Source of the DNA: Prorocentrum cordatum
Taxonomy: Eukaryota > Sar > Dinophyceae > Prorocentrales > Prorocentraceae
Direction of reading: 5' to 3'
DNA: 64,000 bases
Assembly: GCA_963575745.1 (NCBI GenBank)
Contig: CAUYUJ010019102.1
Span: 25,001 to 89,000, forward strand
The notes beneath the pieces are model-generated. The model had not been told where the DNA came from. It did not search any database and worked only from the letters and a program-made list of their open reading frames with translations. Position 1 is the stretch's first letter, and every line of letters starts with the position of its first letter. Shown piece after piece: positions 19,300-29,111 of this stretch. Position numbers and translations under genes: made by a program.

Positions 19300-19960
19300 A
19301 CTGAGCCTCTTGGGGCCGCTGGGGGCCTCTTCAGCGTCGCTTGGGGGCCTCTTGGGGGCTTTTGGGGCCTCTCAGGGGCCTCTTGAGGCCTCCTGGGGGC
19401 TTCTTAAGGCCGAGGGCTCGAAGTTTTGTTTTGTGTTCCCCCTTTGGGGCATCGCTTGGGGCCCTCTTGGGCCCCTCTTGGGCCGTCTTGGATGCCTCTG
19501 GGGCCGTCTTGGAGCCCTCTTGGGCCATCTTGGGGCCTTCTTGGGAGCTTCTTGGGCCCTCTTGGGGCGATCTTGGGGGCCTCTTGGGCCGTCTTGGGGC
19601 GTCGGGAAGCCGAAAAGATGGACACGCCAAAATCTGCCCAAAACCTAAGGAAAAGTAATGAATTTTGCCTCTTGGGGCCCTCTGGGGAGTGCTCTTGGAG
19701 GCCTCTTGGGGCGTCTGGGGGCCATCTTGGGCGTCTTGGAACGATCGTGTGGCATCTCGGAGCACTCTTGAACCATCTTGGAGGGCTCTTGGCGGCCTCG
19801 TGGCCCTTCTTGGGGCTCTCTGGAGGGCCACGGGGGCGGCGCCCAGGAGGAAAACCATCTCTGACCCGAGTCTGCCGGGGATCGCCCAGGGTACTTTTCG
19901 TCCGGGGACCCCCAGGGGCCGCCCCGCGCGCGCGAAGTAGAAGTATTATTTAGCAGTTAC
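19300..19960. repeat. GGGGCCTCTT decamer array, copy 1
   Basis: Ten-bp units around CTTGGGGCCT with an internal non-repeat core near 19405-19445 (TTTTGTTTTGTGTTCC) and another near 19600-19665. The same family and core recur at 22290-22745. Confidence 0.85.
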
Positions 19961-19998
19961 CGGAGATCTTAGCACGCCTCTGGCCCGTTGGGCCGGCG

Positions 19999-20000
<2 letters not shown>

Positions 20001-20083
<83 letters not shown>
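20001..20083. repeat. (TC)n(TA)n microsatellite
   Basis: About 22 TC units followed by about 19 TA units, ending in TCCG. It mirrors the (TA)n(GA)n block at 21510-21584. Confidence 0.95.
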
Positions 20084-20087
<4 letters not shown>

Positions 20088-20344
20088 AAGGGCTTCGCCC
20101 CCTGCCGCCGGCCCCCTCTCTCGGAGAATGGGCCATGGAAGAGCTAAGTCATGAGGCTTTGGCGCTGTCGTGCAGCAGTATCGGAACTTCATGCGAGGCC
20201 GATTCGCAATCGGCAAAACCAACTGATCACAAGAGGGGTTACCACACAGGGCGATTGGTAAGACGTGTATGGTTTACGAGCTTGGTTACCACACCTTGGG
20301 ATTAAAGGGCCGAGGGAGTACTCGCAGTTTGGGTTACCACGCCT
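20084..20344. other. no gene seen
   Basis: GGTTACCAC recurs at about 20237, 20285 and 20332 before the 73-bp array; no coding signal. Confidence 0.5.
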
Positions 20345-21318
20345 TGCGATGGATGTCCGTGAGGGGTGGCACCGAATTTCAGAAATGTGGCAAATCCCCT
20401 GTGTTTTTGGACCCTGACCCCGCGGATCTGCGTGAGGGGTGGCACTGAATTTCAGAAATGTGGCAAATCCCCTGTGTTTTTGGACCCTGACCCCGCGGAT
20501 CTGCGTGAGGGGTGGCACCGAATTTCAGAAATGTGGCAAATCCCTTGCGTTTTTGGACCCTGACACCGCGGATCTGCATGAGGGGTGGCACCGAATTTCA
20601 GAAATGTGGCAAATCCCATGTGTTTTTGGACCCTGACCCCGCGGATCTGCGTGAGGGGTGGCACCGAATTTTAGAAATGTGGCAAATCCCTTGTGTTTTT
20701 GGACCCTGACCCCGCGGATCTGCGTGAGGGGTTGCACCGAATTTCAGAAATGTGGCAAATCCACTGTGTTTTTGGACCCTGACCCCGCGGATCTGCGTGA
20801 GGGGTGGCACCGAATTTGAGAAATGTAGCAAATCCCATGTGTTTTTGGACCCTGACCCCGCGGATCTGCATGAGGGGTGTCACCGAATTTCAGAAATGTG
20901 GCAAATCCCCTGTGTTTTTGGACCCTGACCCCGCGGATCTGCGTGAGGGGTGGCACCGAATTTCAGAAATGTGGCAAATCCCATGTGTTTTTGGACCCTG
21001 ACCCCGCGGATCTGCGTGAGGGGTGTCACCGAATTTCAGAAATGTGGCAAATCCCATGTGTTTTTGGACCCTGACACCGCGGATCTGCGTGAGGGGTGGC
21101 ACCGAATTTCAGAAATGTGGCAAATCCCATGTGTTTTTGGACCCTGACCCCGCGGATCTGCGTGAGGGGTGGCACCGAATTTCAGAAATGTGGCAAATCC
21201 CTTGTGTTTTTGGACCCTGACCCCGCGGATCTGCGTGAGGGGTGGCACCGAATTTCAGAAATGTGGCAAATCCCTGCGTTTTTGGACCCTGACCCCGCGG
21301 ATCTGCGTGAGGGGTGTC
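20345..21318. repeat. 73-bp tandem array, about 13 copies
   Basis: Very homogeneous units containing GAATTTCAGAAATGTGGCAA and GTTTTTGGACCCTGACCCCG at a 73-bp period. The last unit is 72 bp. Copies differ by one to four bases, so the array is young or homogenised. Since 73 is not a multiple of three, 65-70 residue frames appear in every copy on both strands; these are artefacts. Confidence 0.97.
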
Positions 21319-21509
21319 GATTTCGAGCCCCCCCAGCAATTCAGACAACGCGCCCAGGGGGTGCTAAAAGTTCCGTTCCCTCGCGCGGTCAATCAACTAG
21401 TTACAGTAACCAGCAAGAAGCAGAACTGTAACACTGGAAACTACAAGCTACAACTGATACTGGAAACTGCGAACCCGCGCCTACAGCCTGGTGGCCCCAC
21501 AAGGGGGCC

Positions 21510-21520
21510 GGCGGATATAT

Positions 21521-21584
<64 letters not shown>
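21510..21584. repeat. (TA)n(GA)n microsatellite
   Basis: CGGATATATAGAGAG then about 30 GA units with two interruptions. In reverse complement it matches the layout at 20001-20090. Confidence 0.95.
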
Positions 21585-21862
21585 CGAGGGCGACCCGTCG
21601 CAGGAGATACGCGAGTGCTTCGATCAGATAAAGGAGGCTCTCTGCTTCTGCTGGCGCGCTGCCGGCCCCGACGGCCGCCCGAGCAGCGGGACCCGCCTGC
21701 TTGGCTGCCACCGCATGGGCGACGCCCCGTTCATTGGTGGGCGGGGCGGCTATCGGGGGCCACTGAATGCCTTCGGCGGCCCTCGGTGGCCTTCGGCGAC
21801 CATGGAAGTCAGTCGGCGGCTCACGGTGGCTTTTGGCATCGCGGGGAGTGACGAGGAGACGG
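21585..21862. other. no gene seen
   Basis: GC-rich linker. One frame reads on into the GTC array, but nothing was recognised. Confidence 0.4.
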
Positions 21863-21887
21863 GCGTCGTCGTCGTCGTTGTCGCCGC

Positions 21888-21944
<57 letters not shown>

Positions 21945-21995
21945 TGCCTCTGCCGCAGCTGTTACTGTCGCTGTCGCCGCCGCTGTCGTGGTGTC
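21863..21995. repeat. (GTC/GCC)n microsatellite
   Basis: About 25 GTC or GCC trinucleotides, the same motif as the terminal arrays of the window. Confidence 0.95.
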
Positions 21996-22289
21996 GGTGG
22001 TGGTCTCCGTTTTTCATTGAGAGGAGGGGAGAACGATGGAGGAGCAGCCTCGACCTTCTTTGAAGCAGTGCTCGACACGCAATCCCGTTGGGTTTTTGGA
22101 TCCCCTGGGCGGCACATGCTGGCAGTGCATATCCCCACCTGCCCTCGTCAGTTTGTCGTTACAATATGTTGTGGGGTGATACTGGTATCTAGTTTCGACG
22201 TGCAGGCTTTGATAGCTTCATCGATCTCTTCAAGTCGTCGCTGCATACTGGCCTTCGTCCCAGCCCGCCACCGTGCCTGGGTTGTGGGT

Positions 22290-22745
22290 ATGAAGCCTGA
22301 TGGATGTTCGTTGGGATCTCGTGGGAGGCTTCTCCGGGGCCTCGTGGCGGCAGTTTGGATGCCTCTGGGGGTTCCGTTTCGGGGCCTCTTGGGGCCTCTT
22401 TTGCTCTTCTTGGGGACCGCTTGGGGCCTCTTTTGCGTCTCTCGGGGGCCTCATAGGGGCCTCTTGGAGGCCTCTTGGGGGCCTTTTGGGGCCTCCTGGG
22501 CGCCTCTCGGGGCTTCCTGGGGGCTCCTTGGGGCAGAAGGCTTACATTTTCGGTTTGTGTTCCTTCTGTTCAGCCCCTTTCGGGGCTGTCTTGGGGCTCT
22601 CTTGGGCCGTTTTGAGCACCTCTTGGGCTGCTTGGGGCTCTGCCAGGCTGTTCTGGGGCCCTCTTGGAGGCCTCTTGGGCCGTTTTGGGGCGGCTTTGGG
22701 GGCCTTTAGGGCCGTCTGGGAGCGCCGGAACTTTAAATTAGGTTT
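22290..22745. repeat. GGGGCCTCTT decamer array, copy 2
   Basis: Same decamers and same internal core (TTTCGGTTTGTGTTCC near 22545) as at 19300-19960. It ends about 75 bp before the retroelement. Confidence 0.85.
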
Positions 22746-22818
22746 AAGGAAAGGCTGTATAGCGAATGGTATATCCGACGCTGTCTTGGCCCAAGGCAGG
22801 GCTGTCCTTTATGCCAGG

Positions 22819-22973
22819 TGACTTTAAAGTGAGCTGGGGGACGTAAGGAGCGGAAGCGAGCGTGCGCCCGCGGCCGTCTTGGTTCAAGCGGCCGGCCGCC
22901 TAGATTTGACTGTGCCTCACCGCGAGGCACACTATCGCTATCGATACTAACAGGCATCCCCTTTTACGTGACA
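22819..22973 (+). repeat. candidate LTR/leader, copy 1
   Basis: Starts TGACTTTAAAG and ends GTGACA, immediately followed by TGG (a possible primer-binding start) and the gag start codon. About 87% identical to 39938-40093. It contains a GTGCCTC-ACCGC-GAGGCAC hairpin at 22912-22931. Homology to copy 2 continues into gag, so the LTR end is a guess. Confidence 0.5.
22868..22888 (+). promoter_or_regulatory. relic dinoflagellate spliced-leader sequence
   Basis: The 21 nt here, ending GCCGTCTTGGTTCAAG, align without gaps to the dinoflagellate spliced leader (which ends GCCATTTTGGCTCAAG). There are five differences, all transitions, at positions 4, 5, 9, 11 and 16. It lies 84 nt before the gag start. 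Relic leaders mark DNA copied back from trans-spliced mRNA. Confidence 0.55.
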
Positions 22974-24064
22974 TGGCTTCCCCTCTTGCATTGGGACTAT
23001 CGTTATTACGATACAACCGAGTTGGAGCTTGGCTTCGCCTGAGGCGAAGCTGTTGGCGGGGCCTCCCAGCCCCCTTCAAACTTGGTAACGGAGTTGGCCT
23101 ATGGTGGTCAGTTCTAGCTCTACTCCTCACCATCCACGGCACTCTCTGGTGGACTACAGTTACGGTGGAACATCAGGGTGCAGTGGCATTGCGCGGAGGA
23201 GTGTACATAGATACGCAGCATTGCAAGGAAACTTGCAGCGACACCTCTGCTCCAGCGGAGGTCTCTCACTCATACTCTACATCCCTGCGCTATTACACTC
23301 CTGAAGTCCACCCACCTACTCTAATCGGAAATTTCTTCGAAGATATAATGCATGGAAACATGCGATACGATATACTGCCGCCTCCGACCCCTCGCAGTTT
23401 TACGACGACAAAACACGAGTCTTCACCGACTGCACCGACTACGCCCGACTACGACCTACGAGGCCATTGGATTGGGGTTATTATCTTTGGGCTCATCTGG
23501 GTCGCTCTTGGATGTGGGGTGGGACATATGCGGGGCGGAGGCGACACTAGGACGACCGGCCCCCATTGGGATCCTGCCGGTCAGGTACCAGTTCGCGAGT
23601 TTGTCCGCGAGGTACACGCTTGGGCCAACGTGACCACAGGCAACATGACGCCCTCCCAACAGGCCGCCGCACTCCAGAGCGGTCTTGGAGGGCTCGCGCG
23701 GACCGAAGCCATGAGCGTTCCCCCAGCAGTCATCAATTCTGGCGTCAATATAGGTGGTCGCCACACCGATGGCGTTACTTACATTATGTTCCTCTTAAGT
23801 ACGAAGTTCGAGAACCTAGAAGAGGAACGCCAACTCAACTCTGGCACGGCTCTCATTGACTTTCGTGTCCATGCGGGAGAAAGAACCGACCAGTCGTTAG
23901 CGCGGTTCGAGATAGCCCGCTACGAAGCAGAATCCGCCGGCTTCAACATCCCCAACTTCCAGATATTAGCAGTAATATTATTCAGAGCTCTGGAAGTGGT
24001 CGCGGGCGCAGCAGCTCCTGCAGCCTCTGAACCACCATCTGCCGAGGGGCCGAGCACGATTTGA
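22973..24064 (+). CDS. gag-like protein, copy 1
   Basis: An intact 363-residue frame, start codon at 22973. Residues about 195-345 carry a gag pattern: WDPAGQVPVREFVREVHAW, a Gln/Ala-rich helix, STKFENLEEERQL, then ALIDFRVHAGERTDQSLARF and FNIPNFQILAVIL. The same protein pattern recurs in copy 2 (STNFEN and LVDFRVERGERI). The first 190 residues are unusual for gag. They hold two hydrophobic segments (about 43-65, LWWSVLALLLTIHGTLWW, and 165-187, HWIGVIIFGLIWVALGC) that could cross a membrane. That part may instead be a leader that happens to stay open. A perfect 19-bp palindrome, GCTTCGCCTGAGGCGAAGC, lies near 23028. Confidence 0.6.
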   Translation: MASPLALGLSLLRYNRVGAWLRLRRSCWRGLPAPFKLGNGVGLWWSVLALLLTIHGTLWWTTVTVEHQGAVALRGGVYIDTQHCKETCSDTSAPAEVSHSYSTSLRYYTPEVHPPTLIGNFFEDIMHGNMRYDILPPPTPRSFTTTKHESSPTAPTTPDYDLRGHWIGVIIFGLIWVALGCGVGHMRGGGDTRTTGPHWDPAGQVPVREFVREVHAWANVTTGNMTPSQQAAALQSGLGGLARTEAMSVPPAVINSGVNIGGRHTDGVTYIMFLLSTKFENLEEERQLNSGTALIDFRVHAGERTDQSLARFEIARYEAESAGFNIPNFQILAVILFRALEVVAGAAAPAASEPPSAEGPSTI

Positions 24065-24080
24065 TGCTTTCCTCGAATGT

Positions 24081-25697
24081 ATGAGGTCATATGCTCACAT
24101 AGCTGTGAGAACCCCAGGCAGTATCGGTGGTATTTTTAGTCACGGTCATCGAACCGAGACCTTCCATACAGAGGCCAATGCAGGGCAACCTACTAACAAC
24201 GTCTGGAGCGATGATATGCCGCCGTCTGAGACCACTACACTGTTGGCCCAGAATGGCGGTACGGCCTCGGGGTCTCAAGACCCCTGGGCCAGATCTAGGG
24301 GGCCACCCCGCGCGGTCTCCCCTGTACAAGCTATGGCCCGAATGGGCTCTGCGGGGTAACCCGCCGAGTCCGATTTCGACTCCGGTACCGACGCCGATGC
24401 GTCTTCTGATGTTGAAACTACTACGCTGGATTACTCTGATATGCTTACCTACCTTAATGAAGAACAGCAAGCCCAGTGGTTATTTTTTGGGCTATCAAAA
24501 ACACAGGCGTTCATGGCGGAGAGTCACGCAGAAACCAGTCAGAAAGGCAATGCGTATGGTACGGCGAACACTCAAAGGAAAAGGCAAGGGTCGAAGTAAA
24601 GGCAAAGGTAAGCGTCGGCGACTACACGGTAGAGGCATACTAGCATTCCCAGCATCTCTCACTGGGCCTCAGTCGGAAGAAATGTTTCTAGGTGCTGGCA
24701 GGAACCGTAGGCATACGTCGGGTAAAGGTAAAGGACGACGAGGGAATCCAAAGGATGCCAACGGTAAAACTATGGAGTGCGACATATGCCCCAGTACACA
24801 ACATTTCCGACGCGAATGCCACCAAGGCGATGGAAGGGGCAGGGGTCCGTCAATGCATTTGGCCCAAACGGACTCCGACATGCAGTGCGTCGACTGGGAG
24901 TCACTCTTGGCCGACCCTGCTGACGGCTCAGCCACAGTTATTCGTTTCGTGGCTGCCAGGTATTTGTGTGCCAGCACGAACCTCGAGAATTACTCCGACG
25001 AGCTGTTCGAAGAGGTCTTCACTGGCCACGGCGACATCGATTTGGCAGAGTGGCTGGGTATACCCATCGCGGGGCAACCTGCAGATATTGAGTTTGTCGA
25101 GAACTTCCACATGCCCGTCGAAGGTGACTTCGGTATGGCGGGGGCGCCCGCGGACTCTGAGTCTACCATTCCTGCAGCAGATGAAGAAGTTCATGCCGTG
25201 CTCTATCCTCTGGTGGAAGCCCGACAAACATGGGGTCGATCGATGATGACCCATTGCGGGGGAAGCCGCGAGACGCTGGCGACCTATCTGGACGTATTTA
25301 ATACATGCTTGGACACAATGAAGAATTTCAGTACACTTTTGTTGCGTCAGATCGTTCTGCGAGCAGTCCGAGGCAATCGCCGCGCCGTGTGCCCTTCATG
25401 AGGAAAAAGAAATATCACGACGATCCAAGTCTTTCGCCAATGGACGACGGAGACGCACATGATGACCGCATGGTACGTCGCGGTCGAGCTCCTGGTTTTT
25501 CACCCGATCGCGCGCGAGCCCGCTCCAGTGGTGCTCGTTCGAGCGGTGTTGAGCGTCCTCGCCCTCCTGAGGCGGGAACTTCAAGTGGCCCGCCAGGGGG
25601 GGCGCCGAGAGCGCGTGCTCCCCCAAGGAGGGGGCGTCTGCGGAGAAATCCGCCTCAAGACGATCCGCATCAAGAAGAAGAACATCCAGAAGGCTAA
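24081..25697 (+). pseudogene. gag C-terminal region with CCHC zinc knuckle, frameshifted
   Basis: Continues gag in changing frames. At 24081-24560 one frame reads DSGTDADASSDVETTTLDYS and YLNEEQQAQWLFFGLSK. The next frame reads YFLGYQKHRRSWRRVTQKPV, a Gly/Lys-rich run (GKGKGRSKGKGKRR), and at about 24778-24820 CDICPSTQHFRREC, a Cx2Cx4Hx4C knuckle of the kind that binds RNA in gag proteins. After 25300 another frame carries an Arg/Pro-rich tail (RRNPPQDDPHQEEEHPEG) ending at 25697. A TGA at 24358 and at least two frame changes show decay. Confidence 0.65.
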
Positions 25698-25730
25698 TTA
25701 CAGCGTTTAAAGGTTTGGATCACACCTGGA

Positions 25731-26570
25731 TTGGCTCGTCAGTACATGCCTGCAGCGACGATGCAATGCTGGTTGGATAGACATTGGATTGAACATCGAA
25801 TCCGACACAGGTATTCTCTTCGCCAAGTTAAACGGAACGATGATGGTACTATCATTCGGTCAACGAAGGGACATACTAAAACGCAAGAAAAGGTTATCGT
25901 GCGTGATCACAAAAGGGCCATCATCGAGGATCGAATGGAGTACCGAGGCTTATGTTGCACATGTCCTAGTTATGCCGATCACAGGCTTGGCTGTCCCATG
26001 AGACGCCCATCGAGAAGTCAGAATTTCAGAAGATCACCGTGGGTTTGGTCACATGGAGATGGTCGGGACACTTGTACTGATCCCAACAGAACGCCATACC
26101 ATAAGCGGATGACGGAAGAGAATTACCTTCCTGCTACAGCGACAGAAATTTAACAGACAAAGGCTATCTGGAATAGCTTGACACCTATTTATTTTCGGGT
26201 GCAGTTCAATCGTGCATGGCATGCAGGGAAACCTGCCGTGTACAAGCCAGAAGGAGATATCCAACCAGATGTTTATGACATTGAAGATGAAGATGCTGAA
26301 ATGGCTGAACAGGTTGATCCTGCGGACGCCGCCCTTGGCGACGGTGAAGCAAGTGGTTCGGGTATGGCGGGCGCTACATGTGATTCTGATACTCCGATCG
26401 ACCCCAAACACGTTGTCACAAGAGACACGGGTCTCTTTCCTGGCAGGCGCGTTGCTTACCGTGCCGAAGGCGTGGGCTGGATCGCTACTTGCATGGCCGA
26501 ACGACGTAGTGCAGATAAGTATTTACTTGGTGGAAAAGGGAATCAACGCAAAGTTCCTATTAAGATTTGA
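25731..26570 (+). pseudogene. retroelement linker ORFs, unrecognised
   Basis: Two frames in succession. At 25731-26153 there is a basic segment with CCTCPSYADHRLGCP (a possible zinc site). At 26178-26570 an acidic segment (DIEDEDAEMAEQVDPADAAL) is followed by PGRRVAYRAEGVGWIATCMA. The second frame carries an AGKPA hairpin site at 26223. They belong to the block absent from copy 2. Function unknown. Confidence 0.4.
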
Positions 26571-26861
26571 ATTCTGGCCGGGGCTCCATAAATCGTTGTC
26601 GCCGGTTTGCGCCTGGGAAATCACGGCGGGAGCTACGGCAAAGGCAGCGCGCAAACCGAAGCCAGAAATGATCGAACTTCCCTCGTCTTCTGATCTTGAT
26701 TCTGGCTCAATAAGCCCATCTCTTGGTCCTGATCTTTCCGGGCCCATGATAAGAAGAAGCGTAAGGGCCCAGGCGATGGTCCTAATCCTGGGGGCATCAA
26801 GAGATATGCGGGGCAACCTGCTTAGCAACGCGCTGATTGCCAGCGATCTAGAGGTCCAGCA

Positions 26862-28515
26862 GTGGCTGCTGCAGCAGCCAGATTCCAGGGCACCAGTAAG
26901 CCCACCCCAAAGAATCCTGTTCCACGTCGCGGCCCCTCATCTGGTCGGACGCACAGGTCAGGATGGTTGCCTACTTTGGAGGCAGGAACAAGGGGTGCAT
27001 CTTCCACGAGGCGTACTGAGAAGCTCCTTGCTACTACACCAAAGGTACCAGGGGCAGTGCCCTGGGACAAAGATATCGAGGCCTACAACACCAAGGATAA
27101 GAAACACCAGGACTTCGACATCAGTGCCCCGCAAGGAACTCCAAGGACGCCCAGAGGTTCCGCTGGTGCATCTTCACCAGCTGCGGGCGCAGCAACGTTT
27201 GCAACGCCAGCGCCAAAGGCTGCCCCGCGTTCTGCGGGGCAACTGGCTCAGAGTTCTGCGGGGCAACCTGCCGGCAGCGGGGCAACCTGCCCTTGCGCTG
27301 GAAGAACCGCCGGAATGTATGGAATACTGGGGCAGGATGCGCTCAGGCAACCGCGTGAAGATCAATCGTGCATATGATCCGCGAAGTGACGATGGATCTG
27401 ATCGCTGCATGGTTGTGCAGTGCAACATCGTGGACACTGCTGTCCATTGTGGCGAAGGTGCACGCGCGCGCCAGTCAGTGCGCAACATCCTGTGGAAGCG
27501 CCCTGCCCTCGCGCCAGATTTAGAAGAGGAATATTTGAAGAGCGCCCTCGCCGCGGACAGTCTTCGCAGGCCGAATCTCGAATATAGAGAACAACGTGAT
27601 ATATCTGAGTGGCTGACAACAGCCCTCCGTCACAAACCATTTCATCATAGTAAGTTATCAGACATTTTCATTCGTGAAGTTACGTCCTATGACGAGTGCG
27701 ACGGTTGGGCAGATCTATCGCAGCTACTCAACACATGGCCCGCATACGCATACGAACATCGTCATCATAAGAAGCATATCGACTCAGTGCGTCGTTTGCT
27801 CAAACATCGTCACTGGGCGTGTCAGGCCTATGCTGTCTTGGAGCTCATCGGCGTGATAGATGAGTCCGGAATGAAAAAGAACAGGCTGCAGATCAAGAAG
27901 ATGATGTACTCTGATATGACTTATGACGCGTACTTCACCCGCCCGTCCAACGGGCATAGCAGCCCTGGCATCAGGCGCCCAGAACCCCTATGCATGGGGA
28001 TCATTGGTTTATCAGCACCTGGGACGCCTCGGTATTACATTCATGGAACTCAATGGGAGAATATACCGCGTATTCTCAGTATTGGTTTATCTTGTCGCGC
28101 CGACGACGCCATTCAGAAGAGGGGCAGGCAGTTTGTGCATGGATGCCCATGCCTTCCTGGTGACAGTAGAATCCAATCTGGTTTACGCATGGATTCTGAG
28201 GTCCTGATCATGGTCAGTCTGAAGAACTTGATTCGGGACACTATCCCAGTGTGGCGTTCGGCGAACGACATCGTCATGAGAGCAGGCCGTGATTGCATGA
28301 GCCCTCCTACTCACATCGTCCAGATGATCGGGGTCTTGCCAGGTTACAGTTGTCAGTGCAATCGTGTGGGGCAAATATGTACACATCCTTTATATTTGAA
28401 GGGCGTCAACCAGCAGTGTACGAGTATTCGAATTGATGATATGTGCGAGATTCGCAATGACGCATCATCATTAAAGAATAAATTTATTCCAGATACCCCC
28501 CACAACTTGAAGTGA
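26862..28515 (+). CDS. retroelement-encoded RNA 2'-phosphotransferase (Tpt1/KptA-like)
   Basis: Tpt1/KptA enzymes remove a splice-junction 2'-phosphate from RNA by transfer to NAD+. From 27277 to 28515 the frame is open and contains the family landmarks in order: LTTALRHKP (Arg-His at 27628-27633), DGWADLSQLL, TRPSNGHSSPG (Arg at 27940, GHS at 27952-27960), IHGTQWENIPRILSIGL (28039 on) and SGLRMDSEV (Arg at 28186). The Arg-His-Arg-Arg set used in catalysis is therefore present. N-terminal to it is an Ala/Pro-rich linker with AGQPA sites. Its frame changes between 27258 and 27277, so the first part (26862-27276) is read in another phase. The C-terminus has four cysteines (CQCNRVGQIC). It sits between the gag region and the RING protein and is absent from copy 2. 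Confidence 0.75.
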
Positions 28516-28530
28516 CCCGAACCGCTTCCC

Positions 28531-29040
28531 ATGGTATTCTCACAGGTGTTCATGATGAGCGCATACAACGCAGGGGCACCTGCAGGGGGATCTGACGGAT
28601 CATGGATACTGGCTCAGAGCGCTGATGTGACGGGTATTACGCCAAGTGGTATTACGCCTACTGATACGTTATACGCTAATGATCCGTGGCGCGCCCAGGT
28701 TCAACAGTTGCCAGTACCTGCAGGGCAACCTGCTTCGTTCGCTACTACGAGCAGAGCTACTGCACCAATTTGCACCCCACAGAGTGCTGGGAGCACCAAC
28801 AGCCTGCAGGCGAGGCTCCAACGTATTCGTACGGATCCGCAGCTCTACTAGGCTCTACAGGCAACATCGCCGTTCGCATCACCACGTCCAATTGCGGGGC
28901 AACCTGCTTTCCCATACCACTATGCCATACACAGAAGTTCTGTTGGTCAGCAGGAATGGATGTACGGTCGGATGCGGGAGGCAGCCCAGATCATGCGGAG
29001 GGATGGCATAGACCTCCCTAGTGGACACTGCCTGAAAACC
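28531..29040 (+). pseudogene. retroelement linker region
   Basis: A 106-residue frame (28531-28851) is followed after a shift by PIAGQPAFPYHYAIHRSSVG, which leads toward the RING frame. Three hairpin/AGxPA sites lie here (28570, 28720, 28894). Low-complexity Ser/Thr/Gln composition; likely a linker of the same polyprotein. Confidence 0.4.
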
Positions 29041-29111
29041 CATATGTTCGGGCGGCGGCCGACGTTTTCTATCAGTCTCAGCTGACACGTGGCTCAGGAT
29101 ATGCATCAAGT

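Noticed and set aside
20345-21318. CRISPR-like regular array
   Set aside because: Units are directly abutting 73-bp repeats with no unique spacers, in eukaryotic DNA; it is a satellite.
22820-23080. Leader repeat as proof of a complete LTR pair for copy 1
   Set aside because: Homology to 39938 continues into gag, so the second occurrence is at least the 5' end of copy 2; a separate 3' LTR of copy 1 cannot be shown.
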